From positions 90,084 through 154,083 of the forward strand of contig SOEU01000009.1 of assembly GCA_021646415.1 (NCBI GenBank): 64,000 bases of DNA. Reading direction: 5' to 3'. The translations under genes were made by a program, and so were the position numbers. The notes under the pieces are model-generated. The model saw only the letters and a list, made by a program, of their open reading frames with translations, had not been told where the DNA came from and made no database searches. Numbering within the stretch: the first letter of the stretch is position 1; each line of letters starts with the position of its first letter. Shown in pieces: positions 44,591 through 53,763 of this stretch. Source of the DNA: Candidatus Brocadia sp. (lineage in GTDB: Bacteria > Planctomycetota > Brocadiia > Brocadiales > Brocadiaceae).

Positions 44591-46243
44591 ATGGATATAA
44601 ATACTTTTATCAGAGATGACATTCGGTGGTCGGCAAAAGGGGTACTGCCGGACGTATTAAGAGAAATGTTTCATGCCCTTCATGAAGAGAAACAGTGTGA
44701 GGTCGTCCGTAATGGATATTATAAAAAGGTATTACGATACACACATAATCAAGGGTCTTTTTACATAAAACGGTACACGACCAGGAACTGGCTGGAAGGC
44801 GTTAAATCATTATTTTCCTTATCAAAGGCACAGAAGGAATGGAACTGCAGCCATCGGCTGCTTAAGAATCGGTTACTTACCGCAGAACCTGTTGCGGTGG
44901 GAGAAAAGAGGCGCTTTGGGATGTTAAAGGATTGTTATATCATCTCAAAGGCAATACCAAATAGCACGACGGTAAAGGAGTTATTAATTACTGTCCAACG
45001 ATCATCCTCACAGGTGTCAAAGAAGAATACGTTCCTTAACAATCTTATTTCCTACGTTAAAACGGTACATGATCACGGTATTTTTCATGGAGAGCTCCAT
45101 GCTGAGAATATACTGGTGGACCGGGAGAATACCACGTTATTTTATTTGCTAGACCTCGGACGCGCAGCATTTAAAAAGAGACCACCATTATCGTTACGGA
45201 TTCGGGAACTATCGAGGTTATTATATTCTGTCACCGATACCTGTACAAACGAAGAAATAACAGAGTTGATAGATAATTATACAAGACAACTGGTTCCCGG
45301 AGACGGGGAAAATTTTCGTAAGGCCGTCCTAAAGGAAATTTACAAGACCCGGCATAGACTCTGGCACAGTAGAACGAGAAAATGTTTAAAAACGAATAAT
45401 GTATTCAAGGTTACTACCCATGCCAGTTATACCGTAAACATGCGAAATGAATGGGATGTTAGCACACTAGCTGCCTTGATCAGGAAACACATGCTTTGCT
45501 TCAAGGAGCGCCCCGGTACTATTGTAAAATCATCCGCAAAAACAGGCATCACGCTTCTCCCTGTATCTCACGAAGGCATTAAAAGTGTATGCATCAAAGA
45601 ATACAGATATCCATCCGCCTGGAAGAGATTTTTGTATTCCTTCTGGAGTTCTCCTGCACGAAGGGCATGGATTGCTGCTCATGGTTTGATGGCGGCAAAC
45701 TTTCGGACTCCCAAACCCATTGCATTATTTGAGGAAAAAAGAACTGGTATACTCAAAAAGAGTTTTATTCTTATGGAGGACATTTCTGCTTGTCTTCCGT
45801 GTAACAAATACGTGAGTGAAAAATTTCATGATTCTTGTAATAAGGCTACAACCGGCAAAAAACGGGAGTTTGTTTCCTGTTTAGCAAGATCTTTTCAGCA
45901 ACTCCACGACACAGGCATATATCACCATGATTTAAAGGCGAATAATATCATGATTATGGAACTACCGGATACCTGGGATTTTTTTTATCTGGATCTGGAC
46001 CGGGTAACTTTTCAAAAAAAAATAACCATCAAAAAAACGGTGAAAAATTTATCCCAGTTAAATGCATCTATTCCCCATTGTATTACATACACAGACAGAT
46101 TACGATTTTATCGGGTGTATGCAGGCATAAATAATCTTACGAAAGAAGATAAAGAAATAGTACGGGCAATTATTCAATTAAGCATACGGCGGAAACATGT
46201 ATGGAATCCAAAAACACAGATTACACAGATAAAAAATAACTAA
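44591..46243 (+). CDS. Tandem double lipopolysaccharide-kinase-like protein (InaA/RfaP/KdkA type)
   Basis: 550 residues containing two protein-kinase-like domains in a row. The first (about 30-250) has the loop HDHGIFHGELHAENILV, where the usual catalytic aspartate of HxD is glutamate, and YLLDLGRA in place of DFG. The second (about 300-520) has the intact loop YHHDLKANNIMIM and FFYLDLDRV. Kinases of this group phosphorylate heptose or Kdo in the LPS inner core. Position between glycosyltransferase genes supports that role. One domain may be regulatory or inactive. It abuts its upstream neighbour and is followed by the next gene after two bases. Confidence 0.85.
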   Translation: MDINTFIRDDIRWSAKGVLPDVLREMFHALHEEKQCEVVRNGYYKKVLRYTHNQGSFYIKRYTTRNWLEGVKSLFSLSKAQKEWNCSHRLLKNRLLTAEPVAVGEKRRFGMLKDCYIISKAIPNSTTVKELLITVQRSSSQVSKKNTFLNNLISYVKTVHDHGIFHGELHAENILVDRENTTLFYLLDLGRAAFKKRPPLSLRIRELSRLLYSVTDTCTNEEITELIDNYTRQLVPGDGENFRKAVLKEIYKTRHRLWHSRTRKCLKTNNVFKVTTHASYTVNMRNEWDVSTLAALIRKHMLCFKERPGTIVKSSAKTGITLLPVSHEGIKSVCIKEYRYPSAWKRFLYSFWSSPARRAWIAAHGLMAANFRTPKPIALFEEKRTGILKKSFILMEDISACLPCNKYVSEKFHDSCNKATTGKKREFVSCLARSFQQLHDTGIYHHDLKANNIMIMELPDTWDFFYLDLDRVTFQKKITIKKTVKNLSQLNASIPHCITYTDRLRFYRVYAGINNLTKEDKEIVRAIIQLSIRRKHVWNPKTQITQIKNN

Positions 46244-46245
46244 TA

Positions 46246-47232
46246 ATGAAAAAGGTTTACTTTCTTATACAGGGATGGGACCACCCTGCAAGCAGATACA
46301 GGGTATTGCAATACCTCCCTTCTCTTCAAGAAGCACAGATAGAGACGCACGCTGCATTATTTCCGAATTCCTTCTTTCAATGGATGAAACTGTTTTCAGA
46401 ACTCAAAGACTATCATACCATTTTTATCCAGAAGAAACGGCTGTGGCACTGGCAACTCTGGTATTTGAGAAGGAAGCACATCAGGATCATATACGATTTC
46501 GATGATGCCATTATGTTTAAAAGCCCGGTAGATGGCGGTGGACGGTCTTTTAAAAGACAAAGGACATTTGCCAGGATGGTACGGTACAGTGACCAGATTA
46601 TAGCCGGAAATCAGTACCTGAAATCAAAAGCTATACCCTATAATAAAAATATAGATATTTTGCCAACTGCAATCGACACAAGGAAATATACGACAAAAGA
46701 TTATTGCAGCAGCAAAGAAAAAATTACCATTGGCTGGATAGGAAGCAAGTCTTCTCTTCCGTTCTTAAAGGAATTAATTCCCGCCTTTGATTATGTAGCA
46801 AGCCAATACAAATCTGTAGAACTAAAGATTATTTGTAACGATTTTTTCGATTGTAATACGATGCCGGTTATAAAAAAAATGTGGGTGCTTGAAGATGAAA
46901 ATGCAGATTTGCAGGATATTGATATTGGTCTGGCACCTTTGCCTGATCATGAATGGACGAAAGGTAAATGCGCTACCAAATTACTTCAATATCTCTCTGT
47001 GGGGATTCCTGCTGTCTGCTCACCGGTCGGCGTACATACGGAAATAATAAAAGAAGGGGAAAATGGTTTCTTTGCTGCCTCCGCAGAGGAATGGATCGAA
47101 AAGATTGGTCTTCTCATAAAGGACAAGGCCCTTCGGGAACGCATGGGAATGGAAGGGAAGAAAACAGTGGAATCTGCTTATTCCCTGAAGGCAAATATAC
47201 CGAAATTTATTAACATCATAAAAGAGATTTAA
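46246..47232 (+). CDS. Glycosyltransferase, GT-B fold (family 4-like)
   Basis: 328 residues. The start FLIQGWDHPASRYRVLQYLP and IIYDFDDAIMF are typical of a group of surface-glycan transferases; the donor half begins near ITIGWIGSKSSLPFLKEL, followed by DIGLAPLPDHEWTKGKCATK and LLQYLSVGIPAVCSPVG. The C-terminus ends in a helix typical of the family. No signal peptide. Acceptor and sugar are unknown. It lies two bases after the double kinase. Confidence 0.87.
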   Translation: MKKVYFLIQGWDHPASRYRVLQYLPSLQEAQIETHAALFPNSFFQWMKLFSELKDYHTIFIQKKRLWHWQLWYLRRKHIRIIYDFDDAIMFKSPVDGGGRSFKRQRTFARMVRYSDQIIAGNQYLKSKAIPYNKNIDILPTAIDTRKYTTKDYCSSKEKITIGWIGSKSSLPFLKELIPAFDYVASQYKSVELKIICNDFFDCNTMPVIKKMWVLEDENADLQDIDIGLAPLPDHEWTKGKCATKLLQYLSVGIPAVCSPVGVHTEIIKEGENGFFAASAEEWIEKIGLLIKDKALRERMGMEGKKTVESAYSLKANIPKFINIIKEI

Positions 47233-47237
47233 TCTTA

Positions 47238-48323
47238 ATGAAGATACTTTATCTATATTCGGATTGGAAGTGGACAGGTCCTTCTCAGCCTATAGTTGAA
47301 TTATGCAACTTCATGAGTGAAAAGGCTGAGGTTTTTTTGCTTATGAGCCCACCAAAATGCCCCGAAAGCAGGTTTGTTGCTCATGTCAGAACGGACAGAA
47401 TTCATCTTATTCAGGGACTGCAAAAGCGTGGTGGTATTGGTTCATTAATGAAAAACAGAAGGTTGGTAATGCGAATTATACGTCAGGTTAAACCAGATAT
47501 AATTCACTTCTTTCGGGAGCGGGACCTGGTTACCCTTCCGGGTAATTCCGAAAATTTCATTAAGGTATTTTCAAATCTTAAGGATGCTTATCCCGGTAAA
47601 TTGAAAAGAACCCTTTGGAAGACCGCAAACGGAATTACGGTCTTTCAGAAAAAGCTCTATGACGATTTATTTCAGGAGTTTAGAAATGTAGTCTATATAA
47701 AGCCGTGGTTAGATCTGCAGCAGATACCAGCAAAACTTCAAAATATTCGACCTGCATTTGGATTATCAGCAGAAGATTTCGTCGTAGGTCTTGTCATGCG
47801 TATTCAACCACACAGGAGATTCGATCTGGTTATTGAAACAGCAAAGCTGATAAAGGAATCGCAGAAAAGAATAAAGTTTTTACTGTTTGGGAAAGGGCCC
47901 TATGTTCAGAGACTTGTCATGGAGCCTATTAAAAAGTATGGTCTTACAGATATAATAGTGCCTGGTGGATACAGAAAACATGATTACTGGGATGCTATTA
48001 ATTCTTTTGATATAATGTTTTATACCGTAGCTGGTTCTGATGGTACTGCCCGTGCATTAAGGCAATGTCAGGCTATGGGGAAACCGATTATCTGTTTACA
48101 CAATGATTTCATGCAAGAAATTGTTCAAGATGGTGTAAATGGTTTTATTGTTCATGATGACCCGAAAGAAATAATGAAAAAAATTCACGAATTGTATTCG
48201 GACAGAAATATGTTAATCGATTTTTCGAAAAGATCGGAGAGTCAGGGGAAAACTTATGATCTTAACAAAATCGGGCAAGAGATGTATGCATTCTATGAGA
48301 ACCAGATGAGGGTAAAAAAATAA
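47238..48323 (+). CDS. Glycosyltransferase family 4
   Basis: 361 residues. N-terminal YSDWKWTGPSQPIVELCNFM, donor half with VGLVMRIQPHRRFDLVIETA and LLFGKGPYVQRLV, and the EX7E region replaced by FDIMFYTVAGSDGTARALRQ, then CQAMGKPIICLHNDF. The first glutamate of EX7E is not obvious, which is not rare in this family. RBS-like TTTAATCTTAATG is weak. Translation follows the previous gene after five bases. Confidence 0.86.
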   Translation: MKILYLYSDWKWTGPSQPIVELCNFMSEKAEVFLLMSPPKCPESRFVAHVRTDRIHLIQGLQKRGGIGSLMKNRRLVMRIIRQVKPDIIHFFRERDLVTLPGNSENFIKVFSNLKDAYPGKLKRTLWKTANGITVFQKKLYDDLFQEFRNVVYIKPWLDLQQIPAKLQNIRPAFGLSAEDFVVGLVMRIQPHRRFDLVIETAKLIKESQKRIKFLLFGKGPYVQRLVMEPIKKYGLTDIIVPGGYRKHDYWDAINSFDIMFYTVAGSDGTARALRQCQAMGKPIICLHNDFMQEIVQDGVNGFIVHDDPKEIMKKIHELYSDRNMLIDFSKRSESQGKTYDLNKIGQEMYAFYENQMRVKK

Positions 48324-48362
48324 AATTTTTTACAGGAAATCAGTACTTCTGCATGTATAACC

Positions 48363-49250
48363 ATGAATGATAATCGTTCCTTAGTCAGCGTAATAGTACC
48401 TACCTATAACTGTGCGCGTTTTTTACCCGGCTCTCTTGGGTCGGTTTTATCGCAGACATATGATTTTTACGAAATTATTGTTGTTGATGACGGATCGACT
48501 GATAATTCAAAAGAAGTATTGAACCCATTTATGCAAAAGATAAGGTACATAAAACTGGAACAAAACAGAGGACTCCCCACCGCAAGAAACGTCGGCATTC
48601 AATCAGCTCGAGGTAAATATATAGCTTTTCTTGATGCAGATGATCTCTGGTTGCCTGAAAAATTACAGGCAGACATGGAACATTTCGACAAACACCAGGA
48701 TATCGGTATGGTATATTCAAAACAGATAAACATGGATGAAAAGGGATATGCGCTTGATGGGTGTTCCAAGAGACGGTTACCATCCGATAATATTTTTATC
48801 CGGTTATTTTCCGAACAGAATTTTATCATTGCCTCATCCGTGGTAGTACGAAAAGATGTATTTGCAACGACAGGTTTGTTTGACGAACAACTTTTTAATT
48901 GCCAGGATTGGGATATGTGGTTACGTATTGCATTTTATTTTAAAGTCTCAGGGATTAATAAACCGTTGGTTAAATACAGACATAATCCGCTTTCTTTGAG
49001 CAAAAACAGGAATAATGTCTTAAAATATCAAAAGCTGGTTATTGATAAAACATATAATACGTTCAATGACAAGGAATTCGGAATTAGTGAAAAACTTTAT
49101 AAAAAACGGCTGGCTTCGCATTATGCAAAGACCGGTCGATATTATTTACGGATAGGGAATAAACGTCTGGCAAATGAAAATTTCCGTCTGTCTTTGAAAT
49201 ATGATCCGTTAAATTTGAGAACGCTTAGATACTATTTCCGGTTATGGTAA
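48363..49250 (+). CDS. Glycosyltransferase family 2
   Basis: 295 residues with the GT-A fold. Marks: VSVIVPTYNCARFLPGSLGS at the start, EIIVVDDGSTDNS, then GLPTARNVGIQSARGKYIAF and LDADDLWLPEKL with the metal-binding DxD. A later FDEQLFNCQDWDMWLRIAF is the usual acceptor-side motif. Cytoplasmic face of the inner membrane expected. Gene spacing upstream is 39 bases; a repeat-filled gap follows. Confidence 0.93.
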   Translation: MNDNRSLVSVIVPTYNCARFLPGSLGSVLSQTYDFYEIIVVDDGSTDNSKEVLNPFMQKIRYIKLEQNRGLPTARNVGIQSARGKYIAFLDADDLWLPEKLQADMEHFDKHQDIGMVYSKQINMDEKGYALDGCSKRRLPSDNIFIRLFSEQNFIIASSVVVRKDVFATTGLFDEQLFNCQDWDMWLRIAFYFKVSGINKPLVKYRHNPLSLSKNRNNVLKYQKLVIDKTYNTFNDKEFGISEKLYKKRLASHYAKTGRYYLRIGNKRLANENFRLSLKYDPLNLRTLRYYFRLW

Positions 49251-49310
49251 CTACCCAACCCGAACGAGTCGGAAGTGTAAAATGGAAAGCAAAAAAAACA
49301 AACGATCACG

Positions 49311-49409
49311 TTAATCCCCCTTGCCAAAGGAGGAAACGGGGGGTTGTGATTTTTCCCGAATGTGTGCTACTTACAACCCCCGGTGTCTCCTTTTTTTAAG
49401 GGGGATTTT
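49311..49409. repeat. Short palindromic GC-rich repeat
   Basis: AATCCCCCTT (49313-49322) pairs with AAGGGGGATT (49398-49407), and inside lies AACGGGGGGTTGT against ACAACCCCCGGT. The same type of module appears at 2.75, 60.8, 61.2 and 62.7 kb. Confidence 0.7.
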
Positions 49410-49503
49410 CATGTTCCTATCGCCATAAATATCGCATAAATAAAATAAAAATTTCTATACAATCAAGTTACTTTGTCATTCACGATAAATAGTTCAGAAA
49501 TAC

Positions 49504-50619
49504 ATGGTCAAAACAAATAAAAAGAGTGTGAAGGGTTGGCTGAAACATCCTCTCCCTTATTTTTTGAATAAGAAAATCCGCCGCCTGATTATGAGGACGA
49601 CAAGCCTGTTCCTGCATGAGGTAAAGAAGGAGCAAGTCAATCTTCTAAAAGAGCAAATAAAAAAAATCTTGTTGGTGCGTGCCAACTTTCGCATAGGAAA
49701 TGCCATCCTTGCAATACCGTCCATAGGTATATTCAAAAAAAATTTTCCTCATGCCACGATTGATTTTGTTGGCTCTCCCGCATCAGGATTACTTTATAAA
49801 TATCTGCCAGTTGATCACCACTATAGCATAACCCGTAATTTTCCCGGTATTTTATGGTCTTATTTCTCTCTCTTATACAAAATGAGATCTCGTAAGTATG
49901 ATCTGGCAGTTGATGTGAGTTGTTCACAGTCAATGATGAACTCATTTATTGTGGGATTTTCCGGGGCGCGCTTTCGCGCCGGGGCCCGGGGGAAATGGGA
50001 CAGTTGGTTTAACATTTCCATTCCGAGGCCAGCGGAAAAAAATAAGTATAAAGTCCTGCCGGTATTTTTTCATACCATGGGGATGGAAACACAACAGGTA
50101 TTGCCACAACTGATATTGTCTCCTGAAGAAAAAGAGGAAGGGAAAAGAAAAGTAACGGCATTGATTGGAGTGAATCAGGTTCCTGTTGTCGGGGTTTTTG
50201 TTGGGGGCAGGAAATCAAAAGGTAAAAAATGGCCTCTAGAGAATTTCCTGAAACTGATTACAACCCTTCGTGCTCAGGGAATACACGTCATCGTTTTTTT
50301 TGGGCCTGATGAGAAAAAATTGATGGGATTTTTTGGACAATCATTGGGGAATGATATTCCCCTCGTCTTTGAACCTTCGTTGAGAACATTTGCTTCCATG
50401 GTCTCACATTGCAAGCTCTTCATTGCTTGTGATAGTGGCCCGATGCACCTTTCCTGCGCACTGGGGGTACGTACCATTGCAGTGTTTCTCAAGCGTAATT
50501 TTAATCACTGGGGTCCACCGCCGGATATTGCGCAAATCATGTACAATCCGGAAGGAATCCTGGTTGAAGATGTCCTGAAAGTTGCTGTTGCAGAGTTACG
50601 TAACGTCCCATCTTCTTAA
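49504..50619 (+). CDS. Glycosyltransferase family 9 (heptosyltransferase-like)
   Basis: 371 residues. Marks: ILLVRANFRIGNAILAIPSI near residue 56, PHATIDFVGSPASGLLYKYL, VVGVFVGGRKSKGKKWPLEN for the donor site, and LFIACDSGPMHLSCALGVRT near 315. The family adds heptose or related sugars to lipid A core. A second member lies at 29.2 kb. Starts with ATG after a repeat-filled gap, so it may have its own promoter. Confidence 0.92.
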   Translation: MVKTNKKSVKGWLKHPLPYFLNKKIRRLIMRTTSLFLHEVKKEQVNLLKEQIKKILLVRANFRIGNAILAIPSIGIFKKNFPHATIDFVGSPASGLLYKYLPVDHHYSITRNFPGILWSYFSLLYKMRSRKYDLAVDVSCSQSMMNSFIVGFSGARFRAGARGKWDSWFNISIPRPAEKNKYKVLPVFFHTMGMETQQVLPQLILSPEEKEEGKRKVTALIGVNQVPVVGVFVGGRKSKGKKWPLENFLKLITTLRAQGIHVIVFFGPDEKKLMGFFGQSLGNDIPLVFEPSLRTFASMVSHCKLFIACDSGPMHLSCALGVRTIAVFLKRNFNHWGPPPDIAQIMYNPEGILVEDVLKVAVAELRNVPSS

Positions 50620-50640
50620 TTTCTCTTTTTACCCTTTTCT

Positions 50641-51612
50641 ATGATTGCCCTGAATTTTATCATTGTAAACTGGAATACCAGACAACTCTTGATAGATTGC
50701 ATCCGTTCTGTTTATACGACCGTTACGGGCATCAGTTACCACATAACTGTAGTCGATAATGGTTCCGGGGATGATAGTGTTAAAGCCGTGCATGATCAAC
50801 TTCCACAGGTTTTCGTCATAGAAAACCGGGAGAACAGGGGATTTGCTGCCGCTGTGAACCAGGCATTAGAGAAAAATACAACCAAATATACGTATAGTGT
50901 ATTACTCAACACTGATACCCTCTTACAGAAAGGTGCCATACAGGCAATGTATTCATTCATGGAACAGCATAAAGATGCTGGGATCGTTGGTGCACAACTG
51001 CAAAAATCTGATGGCACAAGGCAGCATAGTTATGATAATCATCCGACCCTGGCAACGGAGCTTTTTAACAAAAGTTTATTGCGGTGGCTCTTTCCCGGAA
51101 AATATCCCAGTAAAAAGACGCAGGCACCACAACCAACGGAGGTAGAATCAGTTATTGGGGCATGTATGATGATAAGGAACAAGGCAATAGAGGATGTTGG
51201 GAAATTGGATGAAGATTACTTCTTTTTTCTGGAGGAAACCGATTGGTGTTATCGCGTGCAAAAGGCAGGCTGGAAGGTGTATCATATACCGGACGCCAGG
51301 GTCATTCACCTGGGGGGGCAGAGCAAGAAGATGGTGCCATGGCAATCACAGGTGGAGTATTGCCGTTCGTTGTATATTTTTTTCAGAAAAAACAGGTCCA
51401 CCTTTTCGTATATCATGCTCAGAATATTATACCTGATAAAGATTATTGTGAACTTAGCTGCAAATATTATTGGTAATATATTCGTGTTATTCCAAAACAA
51501 AAAACTTCATTACCGGCTATCAGTATATTATAAGCTCTTTCTGTGGCATCTTTTCTTATGCCCTGATTGGATGGGTTTAAAACCTGTTAAAAAGAAGAGA
51601 CACGAGAACTGA
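50641..51612 (+). CDS. Glycosyltransferase family 2 (rhamnosyltransferase-like)
   Basis: 323 residues. GT-A marks: NFIIVNWNTRQLLIDCIRSV, ITVVDNGSGDDSVKAV, RENRGFAAAVNQAL, YSVLLNTDTLLQKGAI and GACMMIRNKAIEDVGKLDED, followed by FFFLEETDWCYRVQKAGWKV. These match WbbL-type rhamnosyltransferases. The C-terminal 60 residues contain two hydrophobic stretches (YIMLRILYLIKIIVNLAANI), so the protein probably sits on the inner membrane. Confidence 0.92.
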   Translation: MIALNFIIVNWNTRQLLIDCIRSVYTTVTGISYHITVVDNGSGDDSVKAVHDQLPQVFVIENRENRGFAAAVNQALEKNTTKYTYSVLLNTDTLLQKGAIQAMYSFMEQHKDAGIVGAQLQKSDGTRQHSYDNHPTLATELFNKSLLRWLFPGKYPSKKTQAPQPTEVESVIGACMMIRNKAIEDVGKLDEDYFFFLEETDWCYRVQKAGWKVYHIPDARVIHLGGQSKKMVPWQSQVEYCRSLYIFFRKNRSTFSYIMLRILYLIKIIVNLAANIIGNIFVLFQNKKLHYRLSVYYKLFLWHLFLCPDWMGLKPVKKKRHEN

Positions 51613-51626
51613 TTTAAAAATTCATT

Positions 51627-52937
51627 ATGGATAATAAGCCTATTACATCTTACACAAGCCACATTTCAGAGTATGCCTTTATTGGCTATTTTTTTATCTT
51701 CTCTTTTTTCCCATTCAGTGCAGATATCCTGAAATTACTGTGCCTGTTGACTGTTATCGGGTGTTGGGTGGCGCGGATGTTGTCAGAAAAAAAGGTACTT
51801 TTCATGAAAACAGCACTCAACGTTCCTATCATTTCATTCCTTTTGTGTTCATTAATGGCTTCATTTCATTCGGCTCGTATCCAGTACAGCCTTGGGACGA
51901 TATTCCATGATTATCTCACATATTTTATGCTCTTTTTTTGCATGGTGAATACCATCCAAAGTCAGGAACAAATAAAGCGGATCATAAAAGCCATGCTCAT
52001 TACCTGTGGTCTCGTGTGCGCGTACGGTTTGTATGGATATTACACTGGAATAGCTATCCGTGATGAAAGATTTGTGGCCACCTTTGAATATCATTCCCGG
52101 ATCGCAAAATATATATCGTTAGTATTACCCATTGTTGTCTGCTTATTTTTCTATTACAAAAATAGAGTAAACCGCATCTATGTGTCCATTCTCATTTTCG
52201 TATGCAGCTTTTCTTTAATCTTAACAATGAACAGGACAAGCTGGGTAGCCATTTTAGTTACGACGTTTTTTATCGGTTTTGCCGCTCAAAGGAGGTACCT
52301 GATATTTCTATTGATTGGCATGTGTACATTAGGTATCTTCATCTTACCTTCCAGGTTTATCACGCAGTTAAAAACCATCGCGCAGGTTAACAAGTTTTTC
52401 ACATCCGAAGAAATTTTAGGTGAACGGTTGTTATGCTGGAAGGCATCAATCGCCATAGCGAAAGATCATCCTGTGTTAGGCATAGGGCCAGGCAAAAGGA
52501 ATTTTCGGGACGTATATCAACAGTACGCAAAAAAAATAAGAAACGCGGAAAAGCAACAAAAAAACGAAATGGTTGAACAATCCCAGGAAATAAAGGTCAA
52601 GAGAAAGACCAGAATAAAGGGTATTGAACGATTATCCCATCCGCATAACATCTTTCTTCATTTACTGGTAGAATCAGGTATCCCTGGTTTGCTGACATTC
52701 CTGTGGCTATTTATAACAGTATTTTATACAGCAATAAGATCATGGCGGCTATCAAGATCAGAATACGAAAAGGCGCTTTTGATGGGTATCACGGCAAGTC
52801 TCATTTCCATCTTCTTGCACGGTTTTACCGATAGCTTCTGGAAGAAACCCGATGCAGTATTTCTTTGGTTCATCATTGGAATATTATTCACGGTTATTCA
52901 CAATACAATAATCCGCGAACAGGTAAATTACCGTTAA
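51627..52937 (+). CDS. O-antigen ligase family protein (Wzy/WaaL type)
   Basis: 436 residues with about ten to twelve predicted membrane helices. The C-terminal half has LGERLLCWKASIAIAKDHPV, LGIGPGKRNFRDVY, and HPHNIFLHLLVESGIPGLLT, the signature of the Wzy_C domain with its conserved histidine. It either polymerises or ligates the glycan made by the surrounding transferases. A large periplasmic loop of basic residues (KRKTRIKG) lies near 320. It ends one base before the next gene. Confidence 0.9.
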   Translation: MDNKPITSYTSHISEYAFIGYFFIFSFFPFSADILKLLCLLTVIGCWVARMLSEKKVLFMKTALNVPIISFLLCSLMASFHSARIQYSLGTIFHDYLTYFMLFFCMVNTIQSQEQIKRIIKAMLITCGLVCAYGLYGYYTGIAIRDERFVATFEYHSRIAKYISLVLPIVVCLFFYYKNRVNRIYVSILIFVCSFSLILTMNRTSWVAILVTTFFIGFAAQRRYLIFLLIGMCTLGIFILPSRFITQLKTIAQVNKFFTSEEILGERLLCWKASIAIAKDHPVLGIGPGKRNFRDVYQQYAKKIRNAEKQQKNEMVEQSQEIKVKRKTRIKGIERLSHPHNIFLHLLVESGIPGLLTFLWLFITVFYTAIRSWRLSRSEYEKALLMGITASLISIFLHGFTDSFWKKPDAVFLWFIIGILFTVIHNTIIREQVNYR

Positions 52938-52938
52938 A

Positions 52939-53763
52939 ATGAAGGTGTCCGTTATTCTGGTAAATTACAATTCTGCTGCACTTCTCCGGCAATGTTTGAA
53001 ATCGATTTACGAACAAACAAAAGGCATTTCCTTCGGGATTATTGTTGTTGATAATGCGTCTTCTGATAATAGCAGGCAGATTGTTCGTTCGGAATTTCCC
53101 CATGTACACCTTATCGAAAGTTCAGTCAATCTTGGCTTCAGCCGGGGAAACAACCTTGGCGCCAGCCTGGCTAAAGGTATGTATCTTTTGTTTCTTAACA
53201 CAGATACGATTCTTTTTGAGAATTCGATCAAGTTGTTAGCTGATTTTCTTGATAAATATCCGGAGGTTGGCGCAGTGGGCCCCAAGATCCTTTTTGATGA
53301 CAGGTATTTCCAACTTTCAGCAGGACGGCTTCCCAATCTTTTTGGAGAATTTATTGACAAAATCGTGTATTCCCTTGCCCGCAAATGGCGCGCAGTTATG
53401 TGCCCTTTGTTAGAGCGCCGGTTTAACAAGATAAAAGCCGTTGGCTGGTTAACCGGCGCATGCTTCATGGTTCGTCAAAAGGCTTTTTTGCAGGTTAGCG
53501 GCTTTGATGAAAAGATATTTATGTACTTCGAAGATAAAGACCTCTGCAAGCGGCTTAACTCATCCGGATGGCAAGTCATGTACTATCCATCGACATCCAT
53601 TATTCATTTACTCGCCGGAAGCTCCGGTAATGTTGATAAGCAAAAAATCAACGAATTTTATCGCACCAGCCAGCTCTATTACTATCGTAAACATCTGGGA
53701 AGGCTACAGTCTGAAATGATCAGGTTGTATCTCCGTGCAACGGGAAAGCTGCGATGTCTGTAA
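52939..53763 (+). CDS. Glycosyltransferase family 2
   Basis: 274 residues, of the same WbbL-like group as the gene at 50.6 kb: VSVILVNYNSAALLRQCLKS, GIIVVDNASSDNSRQIV, SVNLGFSRGNNLGASLAKG, LLFLNTDTILFENSIKLLA and GACFMVRQKAFLQVSGFDE, then FEDKDLCKRLNSSGWQVMYY. Overlaps the next gene by ten bases. Confidence 0.93.
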   Translation: MKVSVILVNYNSAALLRQCLKSIYEQTKGISFGIIVVDNASSDNSRQIVRSEFPHVHLIESSVNLGFSRGNNLGASLAKGMYLLFLNTDTILFENSIKLLADFLDKYPEVGAVGPKILFDDRYFQLSAGRLPNLFGEFIDKIVYSLARKWRAVMCPLLERRFNKIKAVGWLTGACFMVRQKAFLQVSGFDEKIFMYFEDKDLCKRLNSSGWQVMYYPSTSIIHLLAGSSGNVDKQKINEFYRTSQLYYYRKHLGRLQSEMIRLYLRATGKLRCL

